A DNA stretch of 64,000 bases from Ottelia alismoides (taxonomy: Eukaryota; Streptophyta; Magnoliopsida; Alismatales; Hydrocharitaceae). Positions within the stretch are counted from its first letter, which is position 1, and the number at the start of each line of letters is the position of its first letter. The notes under the pieces were generated by a model. The model worked only from the letters and a program-made list of their open reading frames with translations. It did not search any database and had not been told where the DNA came from. Below, piece after piece: positions 12,970-25,730 of the stretch. The DNA is taken from assembly GCA_037367405.1 (NCBI GenBank), contig JAZKJV010000683.1, positions 310,001 through 374,000 on the forward strand, read 5' to 3'. The position numbers were made by a program, and so were the translations under genes.

Positions 12970-13188
12970 TTCTCTTGGGGTTCGGGTCACTCTGTATGTA
13001 TTTTAAATACCTCTTTCCGTTTTCTTTTACTTTATTCTTTTATTTTTGCAGAAATACATGCTAAATATATAATGTTAACATATGCATACAAAATGCTAAC
13101 TTATTGTATTTACACCTATCTACTTGATACTTTGTCAAGATAAATAGCTAAAATAAAATAATAAAGAGTGAGAATCAGGGATTTATCA

Positions 13189-13491
13189 GGTACCCACTTC
13201 TTCGAGGGTCTGTGCGGACTACAGACGATTAAATCAGACCACCAAGAAGAATCATTTTCCACTGCCTTTTATTAATCAGGTTATAGTGAGGCTAGCTGGG
13301 AAGAGTCACTATTGCTTTCTTGACGGGTACTCTAGTTATAATCAGGTGGCCATAACACCCGAGGACCAGGATAAAATTACATTCACATGTCCTCTTGGGC
13401 CACATGCTTTCACAGGGATGCCCTTTGGTTTATGTAACGCTCCGACGACATTCCAAAGGTGCATGATGTCCATATTCTTGGACATGGTGGG
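13189..13491 (+). pseudogene. pol: Element X: reverse transcriptase, N-terminal fragment
   Basis: An open frame from 13190 encodes the fingers and first palm part of a Ty3/gypsy reverse transcriptase. Visible landmarks are VCADYRRLN, the first catalytic aspartate in FLDGYSSYNQ (Asp codon 13322-13324), FTCPLGPHAFTGMPFGLCNAP and TFQRCMMSIFLDMVGD. It is cut at both ends: on the left by Y's LTR (ends 13188) and on the right by Z, which starts at 13492 after the duplicated GTGGG (13487-13491). The protein resumes 27 kb away at 40556. The rest of X pol and gag on the 5' side lies beyond Y, outside the window. Codons 13492-13519 extending this frame belong to Z's LTR, not to RT. Confidence 0.92.
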
Positions 13492-16400
13492 TGATGACAC
13501 ACTTGACGACTCAGGTTAAGTATGTAAATAAGAAATGGTCGTTGTGACTCAAATCACCAAGCACGGTCAATCGAGAAAAATTTTTATTTTAACCAAATAA
13601 TAAAAGATCAATAAAGACAAGCAAATGTATATGTAAGCAGTTTCACTATTCTATTTACCTAGTATAGCGATCAGGGTCAAACATAAGGAGCACGATTTAA
13701 AAATTATGTAGTCAATTTTCGAAATTAAATTTTTAGTGGTTTTTTTTATTTTTTTAATTTTTCAAAACAAGCACAATGGAATAAAATCACACAACACCAC
13801 ACTCTTTTTGTATTTTTCAGACTAGTAAAATATGCTCAGAAAATTATGAAGAAAATATTTTTGTGTTTTATATGTTTTAAATAATTTTTGGTAATTTTTT
13901 CAAATTTTCTGTTGTTTTTTATGATTTTATAAAAATCAAACAGTGAAAATCATGGGAAACATTGCATAAACAAGAGTATTTTGCAAGTTAAAAATACTTT
14001 AAGTGCCCAATACTCCTGAAAATTATTTTTAATATAAACTATAATTAAATATCTAGAAATAGAGACTAAGATTAGCTTTTTTATTTTTCTAGAAATTTAT
14101 ACAATTTTTTTAATTTTTTTCATTTTTCGTAATTTCTTACGATTTTAAAAGAGTTAATGTAAGAAAATTTGGACAAAAATTAAAAGACAGGAAACTACAC
14201 CTACAATATTTCTTTGTGAATTTTTAGGCAAGTTTTTGAATTTTTAAGAATTTTCTAAATCCAGACAGGTAAAAAGTCAATGTTTTTATTTTTTAAATAT
14301 ATCAAACATCAACAAAAATCCATGAAAAAAATTATACAATGATAAAAACTACAACATGAACATACATAATTTTTTGAGAATTTTTTGAACAATAAAAATA
14401 TGTATTTCTATGAAAAGAGAAAGCAAAATGAAAGTCTGGAATACATGGACTAATGCACTTTTTGAAATATTTTTGTATCAAATGGAACAAGAAATAAATA
14501 AAGGAAGAACATAGTAAATTACCCAAAACATTGTGCCACACACATGACCTTCTGAAGCATGGGGGCGTCTTTGCGATTCTGAAAAGTTTGAAGGGCTTCA
14601 ACGTAATTTTTCCAAATTATTTTTAAATTCCCACTAGGGTTCCTCTTGTGTGCTTCATTTCTCTTCAACCAGGAGGGAGTTACGTGCGCCGCCGGTGGTG
14701 GGTCTTGATGAGCCGAAGAACCAAGCGACAAAGGTAAAGAGGTATCAATGGTCGTTGCAAACTCAACCCCTCGGATCAGGCTTAATCAAGAAAATCAACA
14801 CCACCAAATATAAATCAAGGAAATCAAACAAGGTAAATATTTTATTTAACTTGGTTTAGCTACCAGGGTCGAACTCAAGGAGCACAGATTGGCTAAGAAG
14901 CCTACGAAGTAGTCAAGAATCAGAAATAAAAGAAATGTCAAAGAAACCTGTGGATTTTTTTCTTTTCATATTTTTTTGTGATTTTCAATTATAAAAAAAT
15001 GTCAAAGAAACCTAAAAAGTCACAAACAACAAATTATTTAACACCTCAAACAAAGTCAGAAAACTACAATAAAAATATTTTTGGATTTTATACTTTTTCA
15101 GGTGTTTTTGTTATTTTTTTAGATTTTTATGATTTTTAGTGAATTTTATAAAAATGAAATAAGATAAAAACCGCAAGCTATTGTGCAGCGAGACTCTAAA
15201 GGCTATTTCAAAATAGAAAAATAGCCTATAAAAGTCTAGCAAAAATTTTATGAAAAACTACAAGTAAAAACTTAACTACATGAAAAAAATTGTATTTTTG
15301 ATTTTTTTTCTGAATTTTTAATGATTTTTATGAGTTTTTTTGTGTTTTTCAATTTTTAAGGTTTTTATAAGTCCAAATGCAATGAAATTCGGACAGAAGC
15401 AAGAACACACAAAACGGAGCTAAATTGCTATTTTATTCAACCAATCAAACATGCACAACACACAGGGACCATTCTGCAAGAAAAAATAATTTCCAGGACT
15501 AAATATTAACAATATTTAAAAGTCCGAGGGGCCTATTCTAAATTTCACAAGATATTCAGCACATGTTGAGACTCAGCATTCACAGGGGCATAAGTGCAAA
15601 TATGAAAACTGAAATATCAGATCGGAACATCCATAAAGTTCCATGTCATATACATGTAAATGCACCCAAAATACACGTGACAAGCACGTGCCACCATAAA
15701 GGAAGGAATAGAATGCAAATAGCGAAAACAGTAAGGGCCAATGTGCAAAAAGACTACAGTGTGCAAATTTATTTTCTAGACTAAACAAGAACATGAAGAA
15801 ACTACAGGGGGTATGGCGTAAATTACCCAGCCAAAGCGTGCAGGTCACCTGGGTGACAGGTGGCGGGCGGTCAGTGGCCGCGAACATGCGGGGGAGATGC
15901 TGACGTCTAGCGCATCCAATGGCTCTGACGAGATGGTGGACGTGGGCGTACATAGCCGTTAGATCTGCTATCTAACGGCCTTTCAGATGCGGGCAAAGGA
16001 CGGTCCGGATGAAGTCTGGCGAATAGGCACGATCTGACGGCTCCGAGAGGGTCTGGAAGAACTCCTCCCTAGCGAGCTTCGTCAGAGGACTAGATGTGAT
16101 CCGAGCTGCTGATGGACGATCAGAGGGAGGGGTTCGACTGGAGACGCCCCTCCGTGTCTGGTGGCGGTGGCGGATGGAGCTGCTGACGGTCAGATCTCTG
16201 GGAAGAGTTGTACGACCTGGGGCGACTCCGACGAAGGGGGCGAGATGCAAGCTGGGGAGCAATCTGGCTCTTATGGACCTGCAGAGGAAAGGTAATGCTC
16301 GGAGGAGTGCCCCACCGTAGGTTATTAGATGAGAAACTAAGTGAAGTGGCATGGAACGACGAGGGATGGTTCTGGCGAAGGTGGCGGAAGGATCCGAGCT

Positions 16401-16829
16401 CGATCTTGGCTCGGATAGCCAAGATCGAGATTATCAGGCTATGGAAGGAGGGTGATGATGGGACGGCGTGTCGATCTAAATGGATGAAAATGGTCGATGG
16501 AGCTCCGGCCACTAGGGCAGAGCCAGCGGAGGAAGGATGAATGATTTTGAAATAAATCGAACTAGCATTGATGAAGGGTCTACATGAGGATCTCAAATCA
16601 ATCATGAGCTCCAAGAGGGTGCTGCGAAGGGGGTCGTCGCCTCAACCAAGCTGCGGCGGGCTGGGAGGCTCAAACGTGGTGTCGCCCTGGCCACGTGCCT
16701 TGAGTTGCAGCTACAGGCGCTCTCTCCGGCCACCAAAGCAAGCTCCCGATAGCTGTCACCTAAGGGAAGATGTCTAGGGTAAAAGAAAGGCTTGCGGTGC
16801 GAGCTGGGAAGTTGAGAATCGAATGGAGG

Positions 16830-16836
16830 TTTTATA
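16830..16836 (-). promoter_or_regulatory. TATA box of the solo A LTR
   Basis: Minus strand TATAAAA, at the homologous place to the other A-type TATA boxes and 206 bp from the inverted TTGAC pair at 17042-17055. Confidence 0.6.
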
Positions 16837-17041
16837 CGCAGCTCCAGGTGACAGGGAAGACCGGGCACAGGCGCACAATCCGATGCTGATCTGGTCTCCT
16901 AGGGATCTGCAAGGATGTATGATCCATTAAGAACAGGCACGCGGAGAAATCGGGACAAACAAGCCTTAGATCTAATTGGGATAATTCTGAGAAAAGAGGG
17001 CATGAGTCGGATTCGGGCACAAGTGGTCCTGGTGGGGGCAG

Positions 17042-17055
17042 TTGACCGATGTCAA
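17042..17055. promoter_or_regulatory. W-box-like inverted pair (TTGACCGATGTCAA)
   Basis: Head-to-head TTGAC boxes with a 4-bp spacer, in the same LTR position as those at 5973, 45532, 51453 and 60462. Confidence 0.55.
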
Positions 17056-17638
17056 CAGTCCCCCGTGGACCAATCAAATAATTCTAGGTCAAAATTATTT
17101 AGAAATTCATTTAAAAATCGAAAATGATTTTATTTATAAATATTTTCAACATGAAAAATGTTACTTATTTTCAAACTATTTTTTAGTGATGTTTATTTAT
17201 TTTTTTTTGAAAAATAAATTATGTTATACACGTTATATTATTATATATACATGTATAAAATACTTATGTATTTTATATTTTATTTTTAATTATTTCATTT
17301 TTGTACAAATACCCCAATTTTATATTTTATTTATTTAAAACATAAAATGTAGAGTATAAAAAATTTTTTATTTGATTTTTATTGTTCATGTACAAGGGTG
17401 AAATAAATAGATCTTTTATTCCTATATACATGGTATATGTGCAAGAAGAGAGAAATGATTTTATTTTGGGTTTTATTTTATTTTTCTCATTTTTATTTTA
17501 TTTTGATAAATATTTACAAAATAATAAAAAAATATTTTTATTTTTGTTTTTATGAAAAAAATAAAATATATACATAAGAAGGAATATATGCAAGGTTGAT
17601 TAGCCTTATCTCTCTCTACTCATTTTATTTGGCGATCA

Positions 17639-17653
17639 GGCCCATATTGGGCC
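17639..17653. promoter_or_regulatory. U3 15-bp dyad, variant GGCCCA-TAT-TGGGCC
   Basis: Same position and 6-3-6 geometry as the GGTCAA-NNN-TTGACC dyads, but two positions per arm changed in step (T to C and A to C, with the matching partners), so the symmetry is intact. Confidence 0.65.
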
Positions 17654-18902
17654 CTCGCTTGGGTTCATGTCACTCAATATTTATTCTAAATATTTCCATC
17701 TTTTTCTTTATTTCTTTATTCTTTTATTTTTGCACAAATACATGCTAATTATTCATATTTACACAAAGCATGCATTTTGATAACTTATTGTATTTACAAT
17801 GATATACAAGGTATTTTGCCAAGATATCTAGCTAAAATAAAAGAATAAAGAGTGATGAATGGGGATTCATCAGGGATTTGCGAGGGTCGGTGCAAACAAC
17901 AGGGCTTTGGAACGGCGGAGTCGCACTGCGCGTTGGACAGCGCAACAAGAGCGCCGCTGTGAATGGCGGTGGCACGTAGGGCAGAATCGGATGCGGCTCT
18001 GATGGCGAGGTCGTGCAGAAGTCCGTGGGACGCGGAGGGGGCCACGGCCTGGCGATTGGTGGTGGCCTGGATTCGGCACTGCTGGGTAGCGGCCGATAGC
18101 TGCGTGGGAGCTTGGGTCACGGTCGAAGCGGAGGCACCTCGTATAATGGTGGCGCCGGCAGTGGCAAGGGGATGCGTCTTGGCGATGCGGGCCGCCTCGA
18201 TGGAGATGCGGTGGCAAGCTGGGCGGAGCGTAGTTGCATGTCGGCGACCTCAACGGTGGTGGCCTAGCGTATATTTTTTTGTTTTTTTGTTTTAATTTTT
18301 TTCTTTTTATAAAATCTATAAACATAACTGTAAAAAAACATTTTTTTAGAAACAGAACTGTATATAGAAAATAATTTTTTATTATTTTTTTATTATTTTA
18401 AATTTTCCTACAAAACAAATGTGAGAGATAAAAAACAATTGTATTTTTTAGTTTTATTATTTATTTATAGATAAAAGGGATTCTGAATGGATGTGGATCT
18501 TGACGACATGAAAGAAGAGATCCGTGACTCCGTTCACCATGCCTGGTCAGAGGTGGGTGATCGTGTGAGGTAGAACGTGAAATGGAGGGATATGGAAATG
18601 AGGTGGAAATTTTGGTTTCGGACGCGGATAAAAGAGTGGTGGATAATTTATGTGCTGGGTACCTTCTTCAACAAGTTGACTCTCAGAGATCGGGTCCCTG
18701 TCCACCAAAGATTGATCAAAGAATGAAAGGAGGAGGAGGAGCCCATTAAAAAGAGGAGAAAATAAAAAAGGAAGGAATGTACAAAAGAAGAAGGTTTTTA
18801 TTGGTTAATTATTATAATAATTAATTAAATAAAATATTTAATTAAAAAATAATTTTTGGAATTAATTAAAATAAATAAATTAACTAATTTCTAAACATTA
18901 AT

Positions 18903-18923
18903 TAGCCACCTTAATGGTGGCTA
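18903..18923. repeat. Short hairpin in C-type LTR (TAGCCACC / GGTGGCTA)
   Basis: Perfect 8-bp arms around TTAAT. The same hairpin is at 34497-34517 in the plus C LTR (spacer ATTAA), followed in both by a TTTAATRG/TATAAAATC tract. In Z's 5' LTR (near 39543) one arm has decayed. Function unknown. Confidence 0.55.
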
Positions 18924-19640
18924 TTAAAGGTATAAAATCAAATCTAATATACATTGTAGGTTATTGAATATAAATTTCGTAATTAAATTAATTAATTAAT
19001 GAATGTTAGATATTTTATTTTTGGTGATTTTTATATATGGAAATTAGTTGTATACACATATTATGTACACATAATACATTATATACATTTGCACATAAGG
19101 AAATAGTTTTTATATCTTTTTTAATTTTTTTATATTTTTAATTTTATTTTTAATGAAAATAATATTTATACAATTATATAAATTATATATATATAAAATA
19201 AATATTAAAAAAGATGTACAATAAATAATGGTTAAACTGCACAAAACACCCCAGAAAATCGACTTTTTAACCGTAACTCCAAAAATTATGAAGGCACAAC
19301 CATTTGAGAGATAATTTAATTTAGAGTATAATGGAAGTAAGTTTGGTTCAATTTGAGTTCGTATGGATCCAGAACGGGTATTTCAATGATCTCTATATAG
19401 CTTTTTCTAAGGGTGATTAATTGTAATATGTACCTTATTTTATTTTGCAATTATTTTTATTATTTACAATACATTTTTATTTACAACTTTTGTTTACTAC
19501 AATATTTAATTTGAGGTCAAGTTATGTACGAATAAAATAATGTAAGTTTTATACAAATATACAGGAAAAATATTTACGAAATATTTTTGGATTTTTGGAT
19601 GAAAGACCCTATCTTCCCCTACTTTATTCCTGGTCGATCG

Positions 19641-19655
19641 GGTCAAGTCTTGACC
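19641..19655. promoter_or_regulatory. U3 15-bp dyad of Z's 3' LTR (GGTCAA-GTC-TTGACC)
   Basis: Perfect dyad 235 bp from the LTR start, identical in Z's other LTR (40301-40315). Confidence 0.65.
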
Positions 19656-19890
19656 TTCTCTCGGGGTTCGAATCAATCTGTATTTATTATATAAATACAT
19701 CCTCCATTTTTCTTTTCTTTTTCTTTTCTTCTTTATTCTTTTATTTTGAATACAAAAAGTGTTAAAAATGCACAATTAACAAATGCATGCAAAATGGTAA
19801 TTTCATGAAATTAGTGGGTATTTACATGTACTTGACTACGGAAATGAAGCTAAAATAAAAGAATAAAGGCGATAAATCATAGATTCATCA

Positions 19891-19904
19891 TTCCCCTATA
19901 CTTT
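19891..19904 (-). other. Polypurine tract of element Z
   Basis: Minus strand AAAGTATAGGGGAA, touching the 3' LTR at 19890. X and W have AAGTATAGGGG and AAGTATAAGGGG in the same place. This is the expected primer for plus-strand DNA synthesis. Confidence 0.85.
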
Positions 19905-21900
19905 ACCTTTGCTAGTCCCTTAGCAAACACTTATTTGGAAAATGAGGAAAAACAAAGACAAAGAAAAGAAAAGGGAAAGAAGTTACAATAATGTTGACTT
20001 TTAAACTTATCTTCATAAAAATGTAGTATGGAGCTCTGTTGGACCTTTGGATTATTAGTGTGTCGGAACTTAATGGGAAATGGATTTAAAACCTAATAGC
20101 CTCTAAGTTCCACAAGACTCCTATTCAGGACGCCTCAGCAGTCAGGTCAGAATAAGTCTTCATACATAAATTCTTATGACTATGAATTCTTACTTGTACG
20201 ATGTAAGTGAAATATAGCTCTTCATCTCAGAAGTAGCAAAGAAACAACCTCTCTCGACAAGGTAACTCTAATCCCCTGGTCTAGCAACTCTTTCCTCGAG
20301 GAGCGGGGGTATTCTCTTCTAATTTCAAGCACAACCAGCACAAGAAGAGGGGATGGAGAAGAGAATGGATGGTAACCAGTGTAATTGCCTATCCTTGGAT
20401 GCATGACCAGTGTAGCCATGTCACCCACTGCAAGCTCAGAAATATTTGACTTTGAAGCTCTTATTCTTTTTTTACTTTTATATACACTCCGGCAGGCATT
20501 TTACTTTTCAATCAGGCATGTCCACTTTTGGAGATTCTGCATTTTTTCCTTTTTTTGAAAATATATACAAGGTGCAACATGTACAGAAGGAATTTTTCCT
20601 CTTGAACTAGTAGACTATCCCTCTTTTTAAGCATTATTGCAATCCTACAACATCATGTTTTTAGACCTCAACATCACCAAACCAGGTTGAGACGCACTTC
20701 GCTCCCTAGAGGAGGACGAGAGGTTCTTCCTAGATGTACCACCCTCGTATGCTACCCCAAGCCAAAAGATCCTGCCCCCTCAATACCTCCTCCATGAAGA
20801 GCTACGTGTAGAGTGCTTATCCAAGGTAAGTCACGGTCTGAAAGAATCATGTGTGTGTTGTTAAATATTCTACATAGACTTATCAAGATGATATGTGAAC
20901 ATAGTCATATGGACTCAAAGAATTAAGTCACTAGGACCTTAAAAGTCTTAACTCCAATTCTTATAAGGTTCCTCTGAAATTAAGTGGATTAAGGTCCAAC
21001 TAAGCTCCATTCTTCAAATTTAATCCAGACTTAGTTATATGGTAAAACTATCCTGAAAAATGCACATGCCAATGCAAGAAATATGTACAATGCAAAGACA
21101 GAAAACAAAATCTTTTTGTGAAACAATTTTTAAAATTTGAAATTTTTATGGATTTTGTAAAAATGATGCATATGCAAAAGTTTTTTTTATGAAAATATTA
21201 GTAATATATTGTATATACAAATCTTTTTTTAGATAAGGGTTATAGATTATATACACATATTTACAAAGAAGTGAGTCATTTATTTACAAGTCATGAGAAA
21301 GGATTTACAACTTGAGTAATTTATACAAGTATATACATAGTTGGATTTTTATTTTTACTTTTATAATTTATTTTTTCTTAATTTTTGTGATGTATATATT
21401 CCTCAAGTTTTTTTGAAAATAATTTTACAAATAATTTTGGAAACTATAGTCAAAAATATTTTTTTCACATAATTTTACAATCATCTACTATCATTTACAA
21501 TCATTTGAATACAATTTTGCAAACATTTTTTTAAACAATATATATAGATTTTCAAAATAAATTTTCAACCATCTTTCAAAACATTTGCAAATAATTTTAC
21601 AAAATGATTTTATTTCACACAAAGAGAAATTTTTTTACAAGTCACAATATTTTTATAAAGGTTGAAAATATTTTGAAAATATTTTTCATTTTGTTTTCAA
21701 AAGATTTTTCAAATAGATCTTCAAACTAATTTCAAAATATTTTTGAAAATATTTTAACCTGACTTTAGTCAGTATGTAGAAGAAAAGATTTTTGAGGAAA
21801 TTTCTGCATCTTGTTATATTATTTAGTTTTTTAACCAGTATTTACACAGTATTTTAGCTATATTAAAAATATGAAAATACGAGTTATGGCTAAAGTATAT

Positions 21901-21962
21901 ATACAATATATACGACACCCCCTATACTTAGATACAATATATACGACACCCCCTATACTTAG
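21901..21962. repeat. Perfect 31-bp tandem duplication
   Basis: ATACAATATATACGACACCC plus CCTATACTTAG (31 bp) is present twice without a mismatch (21901-21931, 21932-21962). Each unit holds one polypurine-like CCCCCTATACTT, so the duplication added one copy to the array. X and W have one copy. The perfection implies it is recent or arose just before Z inserted. Confidence 0.9.
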
Positions 21963-22175
21963 CTCGAACTATGTCCTCATAGTAGTCAAAGAGATGGAAA
22001 GAAAGACATAACTCGTGCTAAGTATAGAAAAGTGAAAAGAATACTATACTACAATGATGAATAAAAGAATATAATGAATAGAAGTCGCTGATCCTCCTAT
22101 AATTGGATCAAGTAATCCTAAGTATAGAAGATTGTACACAAGGGGAAAACCGTGGAGTAGAATGTACCGGGTTTA

Positions 22176-22191
22176 CCCCCCCCCCCCCCCC
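22176..22191. repeat. Run of 16 C (16 G on the element strand)
   Basis: Sits directly beside CATACTAAGGG, that is, where the other elements have AAGTATGGGGGG after a hairpin. It looks like expansion of the G-run of one polypurine-like copy. Exact length may vary with sequencing error. Confidence 0.8.
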
Positions 22192-22423
22192 ATACTAAGG
22201 GTAAAATATCCCTAACTATAGGCAGCAAAATAGAGGTAAAAAGAATCAAACGAATAATCACAAGTCTGTTACCTAAAGTACACCCTAAGTATAGCATAAT
22301 CATAAGATGGAGATGGGGTATTAGACAAAAGAATGTGTGATATGGACATCTGGATCTATACAGCTGTGGGAGGAAGTGATAATCTGGCATGAGATGCAAA
22401 TGATGTGAGTCAAAAATTACATC

Positions 22424-23400
22424 TCATGCAAAATGAATAGGGGCAACATCGATGATCAGCAGATCATGATCTAGATATGGCTTCAGGCACTGACCGTTAA
22501 CTCGGAAAGTGGATTCAGATGACATCTCAGATATATCAATGCTGCCATTGTCATGCACCTTCCGGAACAAGTATGGTCCCTTCCATTTGCTCTGAAACTT
22601 CCTTGAAAATAGTTTTAGCCTGACATCAAATAACCATACTTTCTGATTCGTCTCATACTGCTTATGGCTGATGTGAGAGTCAAGCCATATCTTCATTCGT
22701 TCCTTATAATGTAGGCTACTCGAAAAGGTTGTATCTCTAAAATCCTCCAAGGATGCCAATTCTGCCTTTCTCTGATCTCCTACACTCTCTGGATCCAAAA
22801 ATATCTCAGTTACAGTCCATAGTGACTTATGCTTTAGCTCAACTGGTAAGTGGCATGGCTTTCCATAAACGAGTCGGAATGGATATGTACCCACGGGGTC
22901 TTGAAGGATGTTCGATATGCCCACAAGACCAAGTCCAAAAGTTGTGACCAATCCTTTCGGTATGGACGGACTACCTTCTGCAATATAGTCTTAATCAATC
23001 TGTTAGAAATCTCAGCAAGACCGTTCATCTGTGGCTGATAAGGACTAGCAACTCTATGATATATGTTGAACTCGTTAGCAAGGGCCCTTACCTTATCATT
23101 GATAAAATGAGTCCCCATGTCTGATATCAAAACTCTAGGTACTTCGAACAGTGAAGTGATATTTTCTTCAAGAATTTGCAAATGTATTAGCATCTGCGGT
23201 TCGGACGGGGATGGCCTCAACCCAACGACTCACACAATCTTCAACAAGCAAGATATACTCAAATCCTTGACTCTTAAGAAATGGACCCATGAAATCGATG
23301 CCCCATGCGTCAAAGACCTCACAGATGTGAATGGGTTGCTGTTGAACGGGATTTTTCATGGGTCTAAAATACGTCTCACACATGGCGGAGACGCAGTTGC
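22424..23400 (-). pseudogene. pol: Element Z: integrase core and C-terminal domain
   Basis: Minus-strand integrase in three overlapping frames, so at least two frameshifts. The piece nearest its N-terminus (23168-23400) has FDAWGIDFMGPF with the first catalytic Asp (codon 23295-23297). The next (22834-23220) has RVLISDMGTHF with the second Asp (23119-23121) and NGLAEISNR with the Glu (23011-23013). The gap is exactly 35 residues, the D,D(35)E spacing of retroviral-type integrases. The last piece (22424-22951) has FRLVYGKPCHLPVELKHKS and the C-terminal KFQSKWKGPY(L) motif of the GPY/F domain. The zinc-binding N-terminus lies beyond the B-type LTR at 23401-27148. No chromodomain is seen. Confidence 0.92.
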
Positions 23401-25730
23401 AGTGGTGACCCACAAGAAATCCCAATTCAAACAACAATTAACCCATCACAATTAAATAAGGAAATGAGAGTAAATGTGGAGCTAAAATTTATTATAAATC
23501 TACATAAAAGATGTGAATAGGAGCAAGTATGTTGAGGTCGAACACATGAAGCAGAGATGATAGATCAAGGCAATAATGCTAAAAATGAGTGTGATGATTT
23601 GTCTATAAATGTTATTTTTTGGGGTTTTCAATTTTTTATTTGATTTTTCTATTTTTCTATTTTGATTTTCAATTTACTAATTTTGTATTTTCTTTTTATA
23701 TTTTGAAATTTTTTATTTTCTTTTTTCTTTTAATGAAGATATAATATATATAAGGAATATATATACACTAGAGATAAGAGAGAGGCAAAAATAAAGAGAA
23801 ATACTCAAAATATAGGAAATAAAATATTTTTGTGAATTTTATATTTTTCTAATGTTTTTATGATTTTTCTAGATTTTTCCTAATTTTTTTTATATTTTTA
23901 AAGTTAAAAATACTGAAAACAGTGAATAAAGGTTGCTGGCCGAAATGAAAATGAGGATGAAAAATATAAATCAGAGTCCAAAACTCCTCAAATTAATTTA
24001 AAATCAAAGATAATAAAACACAGAAAATTCAGAGACAAAAATTATATTTTTAGGATTTTTGTGAAATTTTTAATATTTTCATGAAGGTTTTTGGGGTTTT
24101 ATAATTTTTAGGAGTCTTCTTTTGTGTTTTTAGTAATCTTTGGTCTAGAGATAAAACACACAAACATACACAAAATATATTTTTTTGGAATTTTTCAAAA
24201 ACATTTTTATAATTTTTATGTATTTTCTAATGCAAACAGTAAGGAAAATGCATGTTTTTGAATTTTTATAAATAGTAAAATGCAATAAAAATGCAAAGTA
24301 AAAATATAACGTGAATGTAGAATGTAACAGGAGCTTATATTTATTTTTTGGGAATTTTTATGATTTTATAGATGCATGAAATAAATAGAAATAACAAAAA
24401 GAAAATGCAATGCTTGCAGGGGTATTTTTGTGAATATAGAAAAACTCTGGGGGCTGCATGCAATTTTCTCACAAAATGAACAACTAAATAATACAATTAA
24501 TGGACTAAATGCAAATATTCAGACCCGCAAGGGTGCCTTTGCAAAAATACCGGATCCACGTGCGTACGCATGCACCCCTTGTAGGGACCAGAGCGTAAAT
24601 AACAAAAACCTTAGGGGCTCAACTGCAATTTGTCCAAAAATAATATACTGCAATAAAATGATTATGGACTAGAACGAAATGAAACAACCCACAGGGGGTC
24701 CTTCGCAAAATGTCCACTCCCCTCACGCGCACAGGCACGTGAGGTAACGTGGACAAGGACCCAAATGCAATTAGAGAAAGTTAGGGGGTTAGTTCCTAAA
24801 TATTACAAAGATTAATGAACTGTAGATGAACGTTTATGAACTATAAAATAAATACACAAATGTTTGGGCTAAAGGGTAAAATACCCAAACTGGGCGCGAT
24901 CTAACGGTGTGACCGAAGCGACTTATCCACGTGTCACCCCTGGGAGCGCCAATGACGCTTTGCTACAACGGCCGAGATTAGATGAGACTTTGGTGATCCA
25001 ACGACGTGGGAGCTCTTGATCAGACGACTGCTGGACGCCAAGAGGAACTGGCCTGATCGAACGACTGAAATAGGGCGACGAGGAACAGGGATGAAGCCTC
25101 GCCGCAGCGAACTTCTCCTGGCGATCCCCTCCACTTCCGACGTTCTATGAAGCTGCAAAGTGGCCCAGGTTGCTCCTGTAGGGTCCCTGAATCGACTGGG
25201 AGCCTCAAAATGGCCGGAGGACCTCCGGGTTCACCCGCGAGATCGGAGGAGCGAGAGCCCTCCAGGTATCGCCGAGGAACGAGAAAAATGCCCCCAGTCG
25301 CACGTGAAGGTCCAAATACCTGCAAAAAAGATTAAGAGAGTCACGGGCAAACTGCCGCGACCCTCCAGTTGGCAAAATAGCTTGGGGAGGTGGAAAAAAG
25401 GGCTCGTCGGAGCAAGCTCCGACGAGATGGTGGCGAGGATGATCTAATGGCTGAATGGGCGAACATGATATGAGGATATGATCCTACGACTATGGAGAAT
25501 AAAGAAATGCACGAAAATAGAGGAAAATAGCGAACCTCAAGCCAAGGAATGGAGAGATAGTACCTCACAGCCAAGGTGGCCGGAGATGGGTGGAGACCAC
25601 GATTCACCTAGCCAAACTCCGTCGCGACAAGGCTGGAGAGTAACTGTCACCTTCCTCAATCCAGGGCGCTAGGAGGGAGAAGTTAGGCAAGGGCAAAAGG
25701 GGTTTAAAATTCAAAAGAGGCGGAGGGTGA

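Larger units (their letters stand above)
1827..13188 (-). mobile_element. Element Y: 5' LTR (A type), split by nested insertions
   Basis: A minus-strand A-type LTR bounded by TGATGA at 1827 (next to the primer-binding site) and ATTTATCA at 13188. It is interrupted by the plus solo LTR at 5180-12545. Without that insert and its 5-bp duplication it is 3991 bp, or about 3.3 kb after also removing an internal 689-bp duplication, matching W's LTRs (3.34-3.37 kb). Its right end abuts the RT gene of X, so Y inserted into X; bases 13189-13193 (GGTAC) should be one copy of its target duplication, the partner lying outside the window. Both halves join cleanly across the insert, which makes the boundaries well supported. 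Confidence 0.88.
14706..17872 (-). mobile_element. Solo A-type LTR inside Z's 3' LTR
   Basis: A 3167-bp minus LTR from TGATGAGCC at 14706 to GGGGATTCATCA at 17872. Flanks are GGTCT (14701-14705) and GGGAT (17873-17877). The uninterrupted site in Z's 5' LTR reads GGGCT, so each flank differs from the original by one base and the pair is a decayed 5-bp target duplication. No internal sequence is attached. It has a TATA motif (16830-16836), a W-box-like pair 206 bp upstream and a U3 dyad of altered sequence. Confidence 0.87.
13492..19890 (-). mobile_element. Element Z: 3' LTR (C type), split by a solo A LTR
   Basis: Runs from TGATGACACAC at 13492 to ATTCATCA at 19890, where it meets Z's polypurine tract. 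Net of the insert it is about 3227 bp. Z's 5' LTR (37296-40550) aligns with it from about 13910 onward. It has the CTATCTCCCCCTACTTTATT block and a 15-bp dyad near its start (19641-19655), a GC-rich stretch (about 17880-18270), a TAGCCACC/GGTGGCTA hairpin (18903-18923) and long AT-rich tracts with no ORF. Confidence 0.88.
19905..22423 (-). other. Element Z: 3' untranslated region with structured repeats
   Basis: Non-coding sequence between integrase and polypurine tract. About 19905-21000 aligns with the last 1.1 kb before the LTR in X (43570-44731) and W (58490-59649). About 21100-21870 is AT-rich with repeated ATTTTACAA/TTTTTCAAA words and no ORF. About 21875-22320 is the hairpin and polypurine-like array in inverse orientation: paired arms ACGAGTTATG (21879-21888) and CATAACTCGT (22007-22016), then CTATACTTAGG hairpins, several with decayed arms. 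No gene is seen here. Confidence 0.75.

Noticed and set aside
15972..16614. Overlapping ORFs of 110-164 codons on both strands
   Set aside because: They sit in the GC-rich core of a solo LTR, overlap each other on opposite strands and have low-complexity Arg/Ser/Pro composition, as expected of chance frames.
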